From Deltaproteobacteria bacterium (lineage in GTDB: Bacteria; Desulfobacterota; GWC2-55-46), in NCBI GenBank assembly GCA_016177845.1, contig JACOUO010000011.1, positions 62,001-126,000 on the forward strand: a stretch of 64,000 nucleotides of DNA. Reading direction: 5' to 3'. The translations under genes and the position numbers were made by a program. Positions 53,945 to 63,841 of the stretch are shown here, piece after piece (within the stretch, counting starts at the first letter, position 1; each line of letters opens with the position of its first letter). Below the pieces are notes generated by a model that did no database searches, was not told the origin of the DNA, and worked only from the letters and a program-made list of their open reading frames with translations.

Positions 53945-54926
53945 TTTTATTATTATCCTTTTGGCCGGGCTCTGGCCTTTTGAATTTAAGACCTCGAATC
54001 AGGTTGAATGGTTACGGGAAGAGAACGGGGTCGCATTTAAAAAGAATGCTGTCGCATACGGGAGAAGCTCGGACGGCAAGCCCTTTTTCCAAACAAATCA
54101 GCTCGGCGTTGAAATTATTTTAATGCCCGAAAAGGAAACCGGCGATAGAATCTCAAACATCATCACATTTGTTGACGATAAATATAATGAGGTCTTATCT
54201 GTTTCACAGTGGAAGACTCATCTGATATTGCGTACATCAAAGGATAATGGCGCTGCTGAGGTCGGCGCAAAGGACATATTGAAAAAAGGCCAACCTATTT
54301 TCATGGCAGTTTCTTCAGATGAGAAAGCCACAAAGGTTATTTTAAATGGCGCGAAAACATTGTCGTATCAGGGTTTCAAGCCTGAGAAGCTCAAAGATAT
54401 CACCGGCATTGTCCTTGCAAATGCCCCGACAGGACAGAGGCAATGGGAAGGCAACCTGTATTATCTGGCCCTTTACAGCGGTACTTCCAAGACAGAGTTC
54501 AAATTCAGCGAGGGCTGGGGAAACTTGATTGAAAGCGATACAAAAGACCTGCGGATATTTATTCCGTCTGATTTCAGGGTCTTAAAAAGAACAGTTCTGC
54601 TTTCGCCTCTTAAAGGTTTCAGGCCGGACAGGCATTACTTCTTCGATATTTTGGTCAATATTACAGGTTTTTTATTTTACGGATTTTTTGTAGCATTATC
54701 GTTTAAAAATTCAGCCCCTGAAGTTCCTTACAGAAAAATCTATTTTTATACCGCTCTCTCCGGAACTGCGATCAGCTTGTTCATAGAGCTGACTCAGGTC
54801 TTTATGCCGGAAAGAAACTCATCATTAACTGACCTGATATGCAACAGCGTTGGAACAATCCTCGGAATAATTTTTCTTCATTATTATTTGCCGCCAAGTG
54901 CCTCGGCGGCATGGGCTGATGAATGA
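53898..54926 (+). CDS. LamG-like/VanZ-family membrane protein
   Basis: 342 residues from a GTG at 53898; an ATG at 53916 is an alternative. One membrane helix near the N-terminus (MFLRLIALVIFIIILLAGLW), then a ~190-residue region that looks like a LamG/concanavalin-type sheet (GVEIILMPEKETGDRISNIITF, GNLYYLALYSGT). The C-terminal third is VanZ-like: FDILVNITGFLFYGFFVA, AISLFIELTQVFMPERNSSLTDLICNSVGTILG. VanZ-type proteins often sit by exosortase and polysaccharide genes. The 5' end overlaps the exosortase start on the other strand and the 3' end overlaps the glycosyltransferase by 43 bases. Confidence 0.85.
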   Translation: MKTTNNMFLRLIALVIFIIILLAGLWPFEFKTSNQVEWLREENGVAFKKNAVAYGRSSDGKPFFQTNQLGVEIILMPEKETGDRISNIITFVDDKYNEVLSVSQWKTHLILRTSKDNGAAEVGAKDILKKGQPIFMAVSSDEKATKVILNGAKTLSYQGFKPEKLKDITGIVLANAPTGQRQWEGNLYYLALYSGTSKTEFKFSEGWGNLIESDTKDLRIFIPSDFRVLKRTVLLSPLKGFRPDRHYFFDILVNITGFLFYGFFVALSFKNSAPEVPYRKIYFYTALSGTAISLFIELTQVFMPERNSSLTDLICNSVGTILGIIFLHYYLPPSASAAWADE

Positions 54927-55813
54927 TTCATGATCTGTAAGCCTGCTGATTTTATATCGTGCGCGAACCCTCTCCAATCCCTTTTAAACATCTTTCCGAG
55001 TACTGCATAGCATTTAACCCGCTCATACTGTGATAGAGGAGAGCGGTTGACAGCGAGATAATACTCCTTAAGCATCCTCCATTCTGAAAATGCGATACGG
55101 CTCGCCCTTGACGGGTCAAACCACGCAACTCTTGTGTTCCTTTCGGGATATAGCCGCCTTGATTCATGCGAGTGGCTTCTCCTCAAAAAGAGAAAGGATG
55201 GCACCTCATAATGCCTGCCCCATAATCCCATCTCTGCCAGCAGGACTCTGTCAGCTCCGGCATATGCTCCGAAGATGTTTGTCTTTTTCAGGACTTCTTT
55301 TCGCATTATTCCGAATATCTGGAAGCAGGCGTGTTTTATAAGCACAAGCTCACTGAACCTGGTGACTGGGTCCTTTGAGTCGCTCCTGAGCACAAGACCA
55401 TAGTGGCCGATGGTATCGCCGTTCTCATCTATTCTCTTTGTCTTTGTATGGCAGAGAACGACGGATGAATCCTTTTTAAGCACATTCAAACATTCGAGAA
55501 CCCAATCGGGATCGTAGATGTCATCGTTGGCCATCCATTTGAAATATTTTCCGCTGGAGAGGTAATAGACAGTATTAAAATTTTTTGCCGCGCCTAAATT
55601 CGTGTGATTTCTTCTGTAAATAATCCTTCTATCTTTTGCGGCGAATGATTCGCAGACTTCCCTTGTCTCATCAGTTGAGGCATTGTCTGAAATGATGATC
55701 TCAAAGTCGCCGAATTTTTGTGCGAGGATTGATTCGAGAGCGAGAGCCGTGAATCTGCCGCCATTGTAAACAGGAAAGCCGATACTGAGGACAGGAGGTA
55801 TTCTTTTATTCAT
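54884..55813 (-). CDS. Family 2 glycosyltransferase
   Basis: 309 residues with a GT-A fold: LSIGFPVYNGGRFTALALESILAQKF at the N-terminus, then ISDNASTDETREVCESF and KWMANDDIYDPDWVLE, which holds the metal-binding acidic pair. Members add single sugars to lipid-linked glycans from nucleotide donors. It begins the minus-strand glycan cluster and overlaps the VanZ-like gene tail-to-tail. Donor and acceptor are unknown. Confidence 0.87.
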   Translation of the reverse strand: MNKRIPPVLSIGFPVYNGGRFTALALESILAQKFGDFEIIISDNASTDETREVCESFAAKDRRIIYRRNHTNLGAAKNFNTVYYLSSGKYFKWMANDDIYDPDWVLECLNVLKKDSSVVLCHTKTKRIDENGDTIGHYGLVLRSDSKDPVTRFSELVLIKHACFQIFGIMRKEVLKKTNIFGAYAGADRVLLAEMGLWGRHYEVPSFLFLRRSHSHESRRLYPERNTRVAWFDPSRASRIAFSEWRMLKEYYLAVNRSPLSQYERVKCYAVLGKMFKRDWRGFAHDIKSAGLQIMNHSSAHAAEALGGK

Positions 55814-55861
55814 GGCTTACCCCTTAAAGTGAGATCAGGAATCCGGTATTTTGTATCGAGG

Positions 55862-57034
55862 CTAAAAAGTCAAAAGCTCGGCTGTCAGGCCAAGTCTTTT
55901 TATCTCGTTTGATACTTCAGTATTGAAGAGCGGGTTTAAGGCGATTATCGCATCAGGCCTGTATTCCCTCAGATGTGCCGGGGAAATTATCTTGTGTCCA
56001 GTTCCCGGAATGTAGGCTCCGTGGAGGTGCGTGTTAATATCCACAACATATTTTATTCCATCCTCCATATCCAATAGATTTAGAAAGGCAGCGCTCTTAG
56101 CGCCTGCTTTCCAAAGAACTACTCTGTAACCGGACCTGCGGAAATCAGCAATCCTTTGTTTCCAGATAAGAAGTTTCTGTAGATGATTTTCGGCAAAGTA
56201 TTTTACCTTCCCGAGAAGGTCTCCCATGTCGTCATTAGTATTTGAAGCGGTTTTTGTCATAGAGGGCTTTGCGGCAAGGGTTATAAATTGTCCCTTATAT
56301 TTTTTAATCTCAATGATGTCAAATCCGCTTTTACGGAACAAACGTGCGAGCGACCCTAAGCTAAAGTAAGTGCAATCTTCATGGCTTATTTCCCAGTATG
56401 CAAGTTCAGTCAGTATTCTTTCAACATCCCGGACAATATAGAACAGGATTGTATTAGTTCGTTCAGATAAACAGGACCGAAGAGTACTAAGCAAATCTGC
56501 GCCGTTATATATGTTCCCAAGCGTCATTGCGCTTACTACGCAATCAGTATCTTTATTAAATTCCTTTAAATCAAGCTGCTCTACTATTTGTCCGGTATTG
56601 CCGCCCATTTCGCACAAGGCCGAAAGAAAATCGTCTGATTTTGCACCTAAGGCAGAGATTTTTTTATTAAACAGGCTGTACTTTGTTATGAAAATTTCCG
56701 CTAACTCCTGAATGAATGAATTATATGCAAAAGAAAATGCGTCTGTTTTTTCTTTTTTTTGAAAATGCGGGTTTGCTGAATGATTATATTCAGTGTTATA
56801 TATCAGTCCGCAGGAACGGCAGATGCCAAGAGCGATTTTACCAAGTGCGGATTTGAGCGCCTTCTCACGGGTTGGCATTAAGTAAGCGCTTTGAACGGGT
56901 ATGCCGCTGGCTTCATAAAATATTGACATGCCGCTCTTCCCGCAGTTTACGCATTTCAAGTCAAGGTGGTTTATTATCCCGCACTCATGAAGGTTCTCAA
57001 AGTCGAATCTGCTCATGAAAGCCTCTGTGCGCAA
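55862..57034 (-). CDS. Degenerate sugar C-methyltransferase-like protein
   Basis: 390 residues. The N-terminal cysteine pairs (CVNCGK, CRSCGL) form the putative zinc-binding domain of NovU/TylCIII-type sugar methyltransferases. The middle SAM region is weak: the glycine motif reads LCEMGGNTGQ, and much of the usual catalytic segment differs. The C-terminal domain (GYRVVLWKAGAKSAAFLNLL, YVVDINTHLHGAYIPGTGHKIISP) is conserved. It is next to a clear family member that it resembles, so it is either a diverged duplicate or a non-catalytic partner. Confidence 0.75.
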   Translation of the reverse strand: MRTEAFMSRFDFENLHECGIINHLDLKCVNCGKSGMSIFYEASGIPVQSAYLMPTREKALKSALGKIALGICRSCGLIYNTEYNHSANPHFQKKEKTDAFSFAYNSFIQELAEIFITKYSLFNKKISALGAKSDDFLSALCEMGGNTGQIVEQLDLKEFNKDTDCVVSAMTLGNIYNGADLLSTLRSCLSERTNTILFYIVRDVERILTELAYWEISHEDCTYFSLGSLARLFRKSGFDIIEIKKYKGQFITLAAKPSMTKTASNTNDDMGDLLGKVKYFAENHLQKLLIWKQRIADFRRSGYRVVLWKAGAKSAAFLNLLDMEDGIKYVVDINTHLHGAYIPGTGHKIISPAHLREYRPDAIIALNPLFNTEVSNEIKRLGLTAELLTF

Positions 57035-57035
57035 A

Positions 57036-58265
57036 TCACGCTATCTTCCATTCAGGAATAGGGAATATGAATTTTCCGCCTCTTTTCCTGTACTCTTCCT
57101 GCTGCCGCAAGATTTCCTCTGCAAAGTTCCAGGCGAGCAAGAGCACATAATCAGGCATCTCATCAATAAGCTTCTCCGGAGCAAAGATCGGCTGATGAGT
57201 TCCGGGCATGAATTTACCGTGTTTATGCGTATTTCTGTCAACAACGAAGTCTATGAGATCGTTTCCTATCCCTACATAGTTCAGGAGGGTGCTTCCCTTG
57301 GCAGCGGCTCCGTAGGCGGCTACTTTTTTACCTTGTTCTCTCAATCCTCTAAGCATATTCATCAGGTTATCCTTGATATTGCTCACCTTTATCGCGAAGT
57401 CATTGTAATACTCGAATTGGTCCATCCCAGCATCTTTCTCTTCAGCCAGAAGAGAGCGAACAGAAGGGTCCACATTTTCTTTTTTGTTTACGTAGATCCG
57501 AAGTGAGCCCCCGTGGATAGAAAGACGTTTGACCTTATTCAGATACAGCGAATGCCGCCTGAATAGTGAGTCAAGCGCGGTCAGTGAAAAGTAGCAGAGG
57601 TGCTCGTGATATATAGTATCAAATTCGTATCTCTCGATAAGCTCCTTTACATACGGGACTTCAATTACAGCTACGCCGTCATCCTTCAGTAAAATCCTGA
57701 GCCCGTCGACAAATCCGTTTGTATCCGCGACATGCGCGAAGACATTATTTGCGATAATCACATCAGCGCATTTGCCAGCCTCTTTAAGCCCAAGCGCAAG
57801 CTCCTTTGTAAAAAAAGAGCAAAGAGTCGGCACACCGGAATTCTCTGCCTCTCTTGCCTGTCCCTCGGCAGGGTCAATGCCAATGCACGGAATTCCTTTT
57901 TCTACGAAATTTTTGAGGAGATATCCGTCATTGCTTGCAATTTCTACGACAAGGCTTTTGGAACCAAGTTTTTGAGATTCTATCAGGCTTAACGCATTTT
58001 CCCTTGAATGCCTGAGGAGAAAATCCGAAAAAGATGAATAATAAGGGTAATCATTGCAGAACAGCTCCACAGGTGAAACAGTTTCAGTTATTTGAAGCAG
58101 GCTGCAATTTCCGCAAAACGCCAGTTCAAGCGGAAAAACTTTTTCAGGCTTATCCAACTGCTCTTTTGCGAGGAAAGCTGCCGTAAGAGGAGTCTTGCCC
58201 AAATCAAGCACCATCTTAAGCTCACTTTTTCCGCAGCTCCGGCATTTTGCTTTCTTTATTTCCAT
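57036..58265 (-). CDS. SAM-dependent sugar C-methyltransferase
   Basis: 409 residues. Zinc-binding N-terminus ([25 protein letters not shown]), SAM domain ([16 protein letters not shown] with the glycine-rich turn, [28 protein letters not shown]) and the C-terminal family domain ([44 protein letters not shown]). Members C-methylate NDP-ketosugars to give branched deoxysugars. It sits beside the cytidylyltransferase, so a CDP-sugar substrate is reasonable. Confidence 0.88.
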   Translation of the reverse strand: MEIKKAKCRSCGKSELKMVLDLGKTPLTAAFLAKEQLDKPEKVFPLELAFCGNCSLLQITETVSPVELFCNDYPYYSSFSDFLLRHSRENALSLIESQKLGSKSLVVEIASNDGYLLKNFVEKGIPCIGIDPAEGQAREAENSGVPTLCSFFTKELALGLKEAGKCADVIIANNVFAHVADTNGFVDGLRILLKDDGVAVIEVPYVKELIERYEFDTIYHEHLCYFSLTALDSLFRRHSLYLNKVKRLSIHGGSLRIYVNKKENVDPSVRSLLAEEKDAGMDQFEYYNDFAIKVSNIKDNLMNMLRGLREQGKKVAAYGAAAKGSTLLNYVGIGNDLIDFVVDRNTHKHGKFMPGTHQPIFAPEKLIDEMPDYVLLLAWNFAEEILRQQEEYRKRGGKFIFPIPEWKIA

Positions 58266-58284
58266 CTTCCTCTCCTCTGATTGA

Positions 58285-59055
58285 TTATTTCCATGTCATC
58301 CAGGGGGCGTTGCCCGCATCCCATAATTTTTCCAAAAGTTTTTTGTCCCTGAGCGTGTCCATGCACTGCCAGAATGAGTCATGGGTATACGCCATGAGCT
58401 GGCCGTCTCTTGCCAGCCTTCCAAGCGGCTCTTTCTCAAACTGCGTATCATCGTTTTCTATGTAATCAAATATTTCAGGCTCAAGCACATAGAATGCACC
58501 GTTTATCCATCCTTCCGCGGTTTGCGGCTTTTCAGAAAATTCAACGACCCTGTTCACATTCAGTTCCAGATGTCCGAACCTCGCGGGAGGTCTCACTGCG
58601 GTAAGCGTTGCAAGCTTTCCATGCGACCTGTGAAATTTAATAAGCTCATCGAGATTGACGTCAGAGACGCCGTCTCCGTATGTAAGCATGAAAGTCTCTT
58701 CGCCAAGCCACTTAGAAAGCCTCTTGATCCTTCCGCCTGTCATAGTGGTAGGACCAGTATCAATCAGGTCAACAGTCCAGTCAGGGACATTGCCGTCTTT
58801 AAGAATCACTTCGCCTGTACCCATTTTAACGGTCATGTTACTGTTTAGAGCGCAGTACTCCTTCATCCATCTCTTGATGTAATCGCCTTTATATCCGAGA
58901 GCTATTGCGAAATCCTTAAATCCGTATGCCGAATAATGCATCATGATGTGCCATATTATCGGTTTAAGTCCTATCTCGACCATGGGCTTGGGTTTTGACT
59001 CCGTCTCTTCTGACAGCCGCGAGCCGAGTCCTCCGGCAAGTATTCCTACTTTCAT
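58285..59055 (-). CDS. rfbF: Glucose-1-phosphate cytidylyltransferase
   Basis: 256 residues with the nucleotidyltransferase signature [62 protein letters not shown] and [17 protein letters not shown]. It makes CDP-glucose from CTP and glucose 1-phosphate, the first step toward CDP-3,6-dideoxyhexoses and related branched sugars. The expected next enzyme, CDP-glucose 4,6-dehydratase, is not in the window, so it must lie beyond 64000 or elsewhere. Confidence 0.93.
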   Translation of the reverse strand: MKVGILAGGLGSRLSEETESKPKPMVEIGLKPIIWHIMMHYSAYGFKDFAIALGYKGDYIKRWMKEYCALNSNMTVKMGTGEVILKDGNVPDWTVDLIDTGPTTMTGGRIKRLSKWLGEETFMLTYGDGVSDVNLDELIKFHRSHGKLATLTAVRPPARFGHLELNVNRVVEFSEKPQTAEGWINGAFYVLEPEIFDYIENDDTQFEKEPLGRLARDGQLMAYTHDSFWQCMDTLRDKKLLEKLWDAGNAPWMTWK

Positions 59056-59070
59056 ACCAGGGCTCCTTTT

Positions 59071-60231
59071 TTAGATTTCCTTTATGCCTTTAGAAGCGAG
59101 TTTTTCCAATGCCTGCTTGGCGATAAGGGCCTCTTGCGTGTCTTCCCACTCCGGAGCGAATTTTTTGCCGAGTTGAATGAAGCTTGCTTGCCTGTTCCAG
59201 TTAGCACAGGTGCTCTGGTAGCAATTTTTGCAATTCTCTGACATAAGCTGCTCATCATTGACACGCTCCCTGAACTCCTGCATCTGTTTTGAATTCCAGA
59301 TTTCCCTGAAACTTGTAAAACCCGAAATGTTTAAAATCTTATGCGCGGAAGACTGGCAAGGGCGGATGTACCCGTCGCTTCCAATGTAGAGGTCGCGCCA
59401 CGGGAACGCGCACGGCTTATGTGAGAATGCACCGCCTTCCTCATCTTCTCCCTGAATCGGCGGAAGCTTAAGGTTTATATTCATCTCTGAGGCTCGAGCC
59501 TTCGCCTCCCTGAAAAATTTTCGAACAAGCTCCTGCTTATCAACAAGCGTCTCAGGGGTGAGGCTTTCATTAAATATTGTAAGGTAGACAACCTTTACTT
59601 CAGGTATGCCGAGCTTTTTGGCGAGCACTATCATGTCTGGCAGTTCGTGAATGTTGCGCATCATTGCCGTGAACACGAAATTTACATAAGGATAGCTGGA
59701 ATTCCTTCTTTTCTTTTCAGCTAAAAGCATTTTGATGTTATTTATTTCTCTTCGGAAATCTCCGCCTTTGCGTATTGAGTTGTTTGTCTCAGGCGTCGTC
59801 CCGTCAAGTGATATGGCGAGCAGATCAACGTGATGGGCGAATATTGCATCCATGACCTTGGGAAGCGTGCTTCCGTTTGTTATGAAATATTTTCTCAGGG
59901 GAGGAAAGGTATTGAGGTATTCAAGTATCTCCGGCAGCTTGGGGTGAAGCGTGCTTTCGCCCCAGCCCTGCAGCGTCACTTCCTCGGCATATGGAAAGAA
60001 TGACTCACAGGCCTTTATGACTGAAAGCTGCAGGTCGTTTGTCTTGAATTTGACTGTCTCTCTTCCGCACATTATGCATTGGAAATTGCACTTATTTGTA
60101 AGCTCAAAAACAATCCTCCTCGGATAGGATTGCAGTACAGGTTCCTTTGTTAAAAATTCAAGATGGTTAATCTCGCTGTTTTTTTTCTGATTTTCACTCA
60201 AAGGCGTTTTGAATAATCGTTCTGTTTTCAT
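59071..60231 (-). CDS. Radical SAM/SPASM protein of the glycan cluster
   Basis: 386 residues. The cluster ligands are C48, C52 and C55 in TNKCNFQCIMC. The C-terminal SPASM-type cysteines are in KPCAFPWRDLYIGSDGYIRPCQSS and SENCKNCYQSTCANW. The FREIWNSKQMQEFR phrase marks the subgroup found in surface-sugar clusters of many bacteria. The reaction is unknown; no precursor peptide is visible, so sugar modification is likelier than peptide modification. Confidence 0.87.
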   Translation of the reverse strand: MKTERLFKTPLSENQKKNSEINHLEFLTKEPVLQSYPRRIVFELTNKCNFQCIMCGRETVKFKTNDLQLSVIKACESFFPYAEEVTLQGWGESTLHPKLPEILEYLNTFPPLRKYFITNGSTLPKVMDAIFAHHVDLLAISLDGTTPETNNSIRKGGDFRREINNIKMLLAEKKRRNSSYPYVNFVFTAMMRNIHELPDMIVLAKKLGIPEVKVVYLTIFNESLTPETLVDKQELVRKFFREAKARASEMNINLKLPPIQGEDEEGGAFSHKPCAFPWRDLYIGSDGYIRPCQSSAHKILNISGFTSFREIWNSKQMQEFRERVNDEQLMSENCKNCYQSTCANWNRQASFIQLGKKFAPEWEDTQEALIAKQALEKLASKGIKEI

Positions 60232-60263
60232 ATTGCCTCACTTTTTTAATATTGAATTTGCTG

Positions 60264-61529
60264 TCATTTTGTCGAGCGTACTCCTGCCTGAGAAAGATAT
60301 TTATAAGGTATCAAATGTTTTCTTTTTATAATCCTCCTGATGGTGCCCGCTACGGAGCGTACTTTGTCTTTCAGAGTCAATTGTCTCCAATTGTCGAAAA
60401 GTGAAAACCCTTTCAGCGTAGGCGAGGGGAGCAAAAACAACCTTCGCGCCAATAACCTTCCCCAGATAGTCCTTCGTTTATCCAGGAGATTTTCCTGTGA
60501 TCTTGTAAGCACTGCCGGGCCTGTCCGTTTGAGTACCACATAGCCTGCATTCATGGCCCCGTATAATATCTTTTTTCCCTTCTCTGTTCTTACGAGCACA
60601 AGAGACTGCCCAGCTTCACCCTCTTTGATTTCCCTGTACCAGGGGTCGCCGCATGAGATGTCGGCAAATTCGCTTGTACCGTCAGGGCAGAGATAACACC
60701 TTAGAGGCCTGTATTTTTGGAGAAACCCCCATGCTTCCAGATAAGTGATTTTCAGATTGGCCGCTTTGGGAGGATTTGTCTTTACAGCGAAGTGGCCGGG
60801 CCAGCCATTGCCCCTGTATCTGACTTCGGATATACCGGACGACTCCAGATTATATTTTTTCAGAAGCTCCAATGTACCGAGGCTTGACGGAGTGCCGGCG
60901 CAGAAAATCCCGATTGCAAGACCCATCTTATCGTCAAGTGCCGGGCGCTGTTCCTGTGCCTTGCGAACTCCCGATATATCGCAGGGCTTACCGATGAAGA
61001 CGCATTCGGATGGAGCTTTTTCTATTTTTTCAAGCCCGTCGCAAGGAGATGCTGGAGAATACCTTGAACCGGTACGGGATAAGAGCTCATCTCTGGTTCT
61101 GCTGAGTACGGTTTCATTTTTCCACGGCTCATTTTTCTTGGCGCCTGTGTGCACGACACCATACATGTTCTCATTCTCAATGCAGTACAGTGCAAGCGCG
61201 CTTGCAAGCCCTCCTGACGAACCTTTATAACGGATCTCCGGGTCAGCCGCGTAGCCTTCCCAAAGTTCGAGAACAGGGCCCCAGCCCTGCTTGAGCTCTT
61301 CTATCGCTTCAGGGATTTCATTGAAATCATGATGTGATATTTCATAACCTGGACAGAATTTAAGGCAGTCCTCGCAAGTGCCGCAGTCATTTGTCTGTAT
61401 TACGGGTCTTATTCCGTCGCTGATGACATCGATAAGCTTTATCTTCTTTTCATTGCACCCGTATGCGCACGCGCCGCACCCAAGGCACATGCGCCACTGG
61501 GCAACCTGCTCGACATTTTTAATTTTCAT
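60264..61529 (-). CDS. F420 hydrogenase/dehydrogenase beta-subunit family protein with 2x[4Fe-4S] N-terminus
   Basis: 421 residues. Two ferredoxin-type motifs are at C15/C18/C21/C25 and C49/C52/C55/C59. The FrhB/FdhB-type region follows: YKGSSGGLASALALYCIE, CVFIGKPCDISGVRKAQE, GIFCAGTPSSLGTLELL and SEFADISCGDPWY. In surface-polysaccharide clusters such proteins usually sit with pyruvyltransferases or glycosyltransferases and may transfer electrons from ferredoxin to a flavin. Despite the name, F420 need not be the cofactor. Substrate unknown. Confidence 0.88.
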   Translation of the reverse strand: MKIKNVEQVAQWRMCLGCGACAYGCNEKKIKLIDVISDGIRPVIQTNDCGTCEDCLKFCPGYEISHHDFNEIPEAIEELKQGWGPVLELWEGYAADPEIRYKGSSGGLASALALYCIENENMYGVVHTGAKKNEPWKNETVLSRTRDELLSRTGSRYSPASPCDGLEKIEKAPSECVFIGKPCDISGVRKAQEQRPALDDKMGLAIGIFCAGTPSSLGTLELLKKYNLESSGISEVRYRGNGWPGHFAVKTNPPKAANLKITYLEAWGFLQKYRPLRCYLCPDGTSEFADISCGDPWYREIKEGEAGQSLVLVRTEKGKKILYGAMNAGYVVLKRTGPAVLTRSQENLLDKRRTIWGRLLARRLFLLPSPTLKGFSLFDNWRQLTLKDKVRSVAGTIRRIIKRKHLIPYKYLSQAGVRSTK

Positions 61530-61550
61530 TAATAGGGGAGAGTTAAAGGT

Positions 61551-62390
61551 TTAAGCCTTGGGAAAATATTCTTTGCCAAGAAATGTATGTATCTTTCTTT
61601 TTACCTTTGCCTTGATTCCGATGTAGTCATAGGGGTCGATTGAACATTCCTGCAGCTTCTGTGCTGATTTTTTTAGCCGTTCTGTCCATGCGTCTTTAGA
61701 CCTGATGCCAAACTTTTCAGCGCTTAAGGGTATAAGCTTTTTAAAATCCTCTTCCGTCTTTATGCCAGTATGTCTTGCCCTCGGGTCATCCATGTGCTCC
61801 TGATACAGGAAAGGATAGTACCATCCGTTTATAAAACCTTTTGCCGAGGCTCGTATGCAGAAATCAGTGAAGGTCTCATTCTGGCGAAGCGTCCCAATAT
61901 TATCTATGATGCTCCTCTTCATGAGATAGCCGGAGCCTTCCACCCAGCAGTTCCTCATTACCATATGCGGGCCATAAGCATAAATTTTCCTTGAGGCTTT
62001 AGAGAGATTGAAGTCCTCTGGCAAAAATCTCCAGCAGCCGAGAATGCCGGCATGAGGCATATCATTATGGGCTTTCTCCAGTATCTCGCACCACTTCGGG
62101 GGCATCAGGCAGTCGTCATCCACTTTACTTATAAAGTCGGCGTCCTTAGAGTTTTCCCAAAACCATTTCGTAGGCGCCCAGAGCCGTTCGTTTTTTTTGT
62201 TATAGATTACCCTTTCGACCAGCGGGTGTTTCTCAAATGCCTTGACGACTTGTATTGTCTGATTTTCTGAGGCGTTATCCCAGACGGTGATCCTTGCGTT
62301 CTTCGGGATAGTATCGCAGAGACGCTCAAGAGACATCCTTGCGTAGTCGGGCCTGTTATATGTGATCAGCAGGATTTTTATTTTCATCAT
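61551..62390 (-). CDS. Family 2-like glycosyltransferase
   Basis: 279 residues with GT-A features: KILLITYNRPDYARMSLERL, TVWDNASENQTIQVVKAF, and FISKVDDDCLMPPKWCEIL, which has the metal-binding DDD. The stop-start overlap of 4 bases with the flippase shows a tight operon. The sugar is unknown. A C-terminal basic tail (KAKVKRKIHTFLGK) could contact the membrane. Confidence 0.85.
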   Translation of the reverse strand: MMKIKILLITYNRPDYARMSLERLCDTIPKNARITVWDNASENQTIQVVKAFEKHPLVERVIYNKKNERLWAPTKWFWENSKDADFISKVDDDCLMPPKWCEILEKAHNDMPHAGILGCWRFLPEDFNLSKASRKIYAYGPHMVMRNCWVEGSGYLMKRSIIDNIGTLRQNETFTDFCIRASAKGFINGWYYPFLYQEHMDDPRARHTGIKTEEDFKKLIPLSAEKFGIRSKDAWTERLKKSAQKLQECSIDPYDYIGIKAKVKRKIHTFLGKEYFPKA

Positions 62391-63841
62391 ATCTTCTTTC
62401 TGACCATGTCAAGAGCCTCGTTGACCTCAGGTATTTTGAACATGAACGCAAAGACAAGGTATGAGATTATCCCGAGGATGATAAAAGTGAAAAGTGAAGT
62501 ATCGATATCGAGATGCAATGAGCTTCCGTTAACATACCTGAACCCGAGAAGTACTCCTACCATCAATACTGAGCACGCGCTGGCTGGTACAAGGGCTCCG
62601 AGATAACTGCTCATTTTAAGTCCTATGAGCCTGTTAACGAAGTACTGGCCCATGAAAAAGATCGGGATGGTTACTGCTATATACGCTGCAATCAGGCCGA
62701 TGAGCCCCCACCTGATGCCGATAAAAAAAGATGTCACCGTCATGAAGGACGACGCAACGCCAAGCTTGAAAGTGATGTCAGGCCTTCCGTGTGCGTTGAG
62801 TATTGTGCCTCCCGTTGTGTTAACGGATTGAATCGCCCCTACTATGCAAAGGAGCTGAAGCGGGAAGATGGCAGGCTGCCACTGTGTTCCATAGACTGTT
62901 AAAATGAATTCCTCAGATACTATGATGAGGCCTGTCATCATAGGAAAGGTAATCAGTGAAATAGTGCGTATTATCTTAAGGTATATTCCCCTTGTCCTTT
63001 CAGGGTCGTCCTGAATGCTTGAAAATACAGGGAAGAGTACCTTTCCGACTGACCATGAAATAAGCTGAAGGGGCTTTAACATCAGGTTGTAAGCGACCGA
63101 ATAATACCCGAGCGCCTGCGCCCCGATATATTTTCCTATGATAAGGTTGTCGAGATTTCTCGCAAAATAATTCAGGAAGTTGAAACCCAGGAGGTTTGAG
63201 CTGTATCCGAAGAGGTCATTAAAGCACTTTTTGACAAGTACCAGCCTTGGCCTCCAGCTTACAATCTTCCAGACGACTGGAATAAGTATTATCTGCGCAA
63301 AAATCTTTCCGAGTATCAGGCTCCAGACAGAGTAGCCGATAAGGGCAAGGGAGATGGAAAACAGGCCTGAGATAAGCTGGGTTGAAAAATTGATAATCGC
63401 AATTTTTTTGAAATCCAGCCTTTTTGTGAGTATTGAAGTATGTATTGAAGTCATCGGGCTAAGGAGAAACCCGACAGACGAAACCATCAGGATGTACTTG
63501 AGCAGTTCCTCATTATAAAAAACCGCTATCAAAGGGGAGAGACCGATTAAGACAAGCGAAATCACGAAGCCGACAAGCAGGCTTACTGTAAAAGAGGTTG
63601 AGAGGTAATCATCGTCTATATTCTGCCTCTGGATGATGGCTGCCCCCATCCCCAAGTCCTGAAACAGTGTTATTATGCCTGTAAAGACCGCAGAGATGGC
63701 AACAATGCCGAAGTCCGCCGGAGCAAGAAGCCTTGCAAGTATCACAGTAACCGCAAAGGTTACTATCTGCATGCCTACATTTGAAAAAACTGTCCAGAAG
63801 CTGCCGTTGATTACCTTCCTTTTCAGCTCAGTTTTTTTCAT
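62387..63841 (-). CDS. Polysaccharide/lipid-linked oligosaccharide flippase (Wzx-like)
   Basis: 484 residues with about twelve to fourteen membrane helices, MOP superfamily. The N-terminal VINGSFWTVFSNVGMQIVTFAVTVILARLLAPADFGIVAI is a typical polysaccharide-synthase entry, and LSTSFTVSLLVGF and YFARNLDNLIIGKYIGAQALGYYSVAYNLMLKPLQLIS are family segments. It would flip lipid-linked repeat units across the inner membrane in Wzx/Wzy assembly. It overlaps its upstream gene by one base and its downstream gene by four. Confidence 0.9.
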   Translation of the reverse strand: MKKTELKRKVINGSFWTVFSNVGMQIVTFAVTVILARLLAPADFGIVAISAVFTGIITLFQDLGMGAAIIQRQNIDDDYLSTSFTVSLLVGFVISLVLIGLSPLIAVFYNEELLKYILMVSSVGFLLSPMTSIHTSILTKRLDFKKIAIINFSTQLISGLFSISLALIGYSVWSLILGKIFAQIILIPVVWKIVSWRPRLVLVKKCFNDLFGYSSNLLGFNFLNYFARNLDNLIIGKYIGAQALGYYSVAYNLMLKPLQLISWSVGKVLFPVFSSIQDDPERTRGIYLKIIRTISLITFPMMTGLIIVSEEFILTVYGTQWQPAIFPLQLLCIVGAIQSVNTTGGTILNAHGRPDITFKLGVASSFMTVTSFFIGIRWGLIGLIAAYIAVTIPIFFMGQYFVNRLIGLKMSSYLGALVPASACSVLMVGVLLGFRYVNGSSLHLDIDTSLFTFIILGIISYLVFAFMFKIPEVNEALDMVRKKI

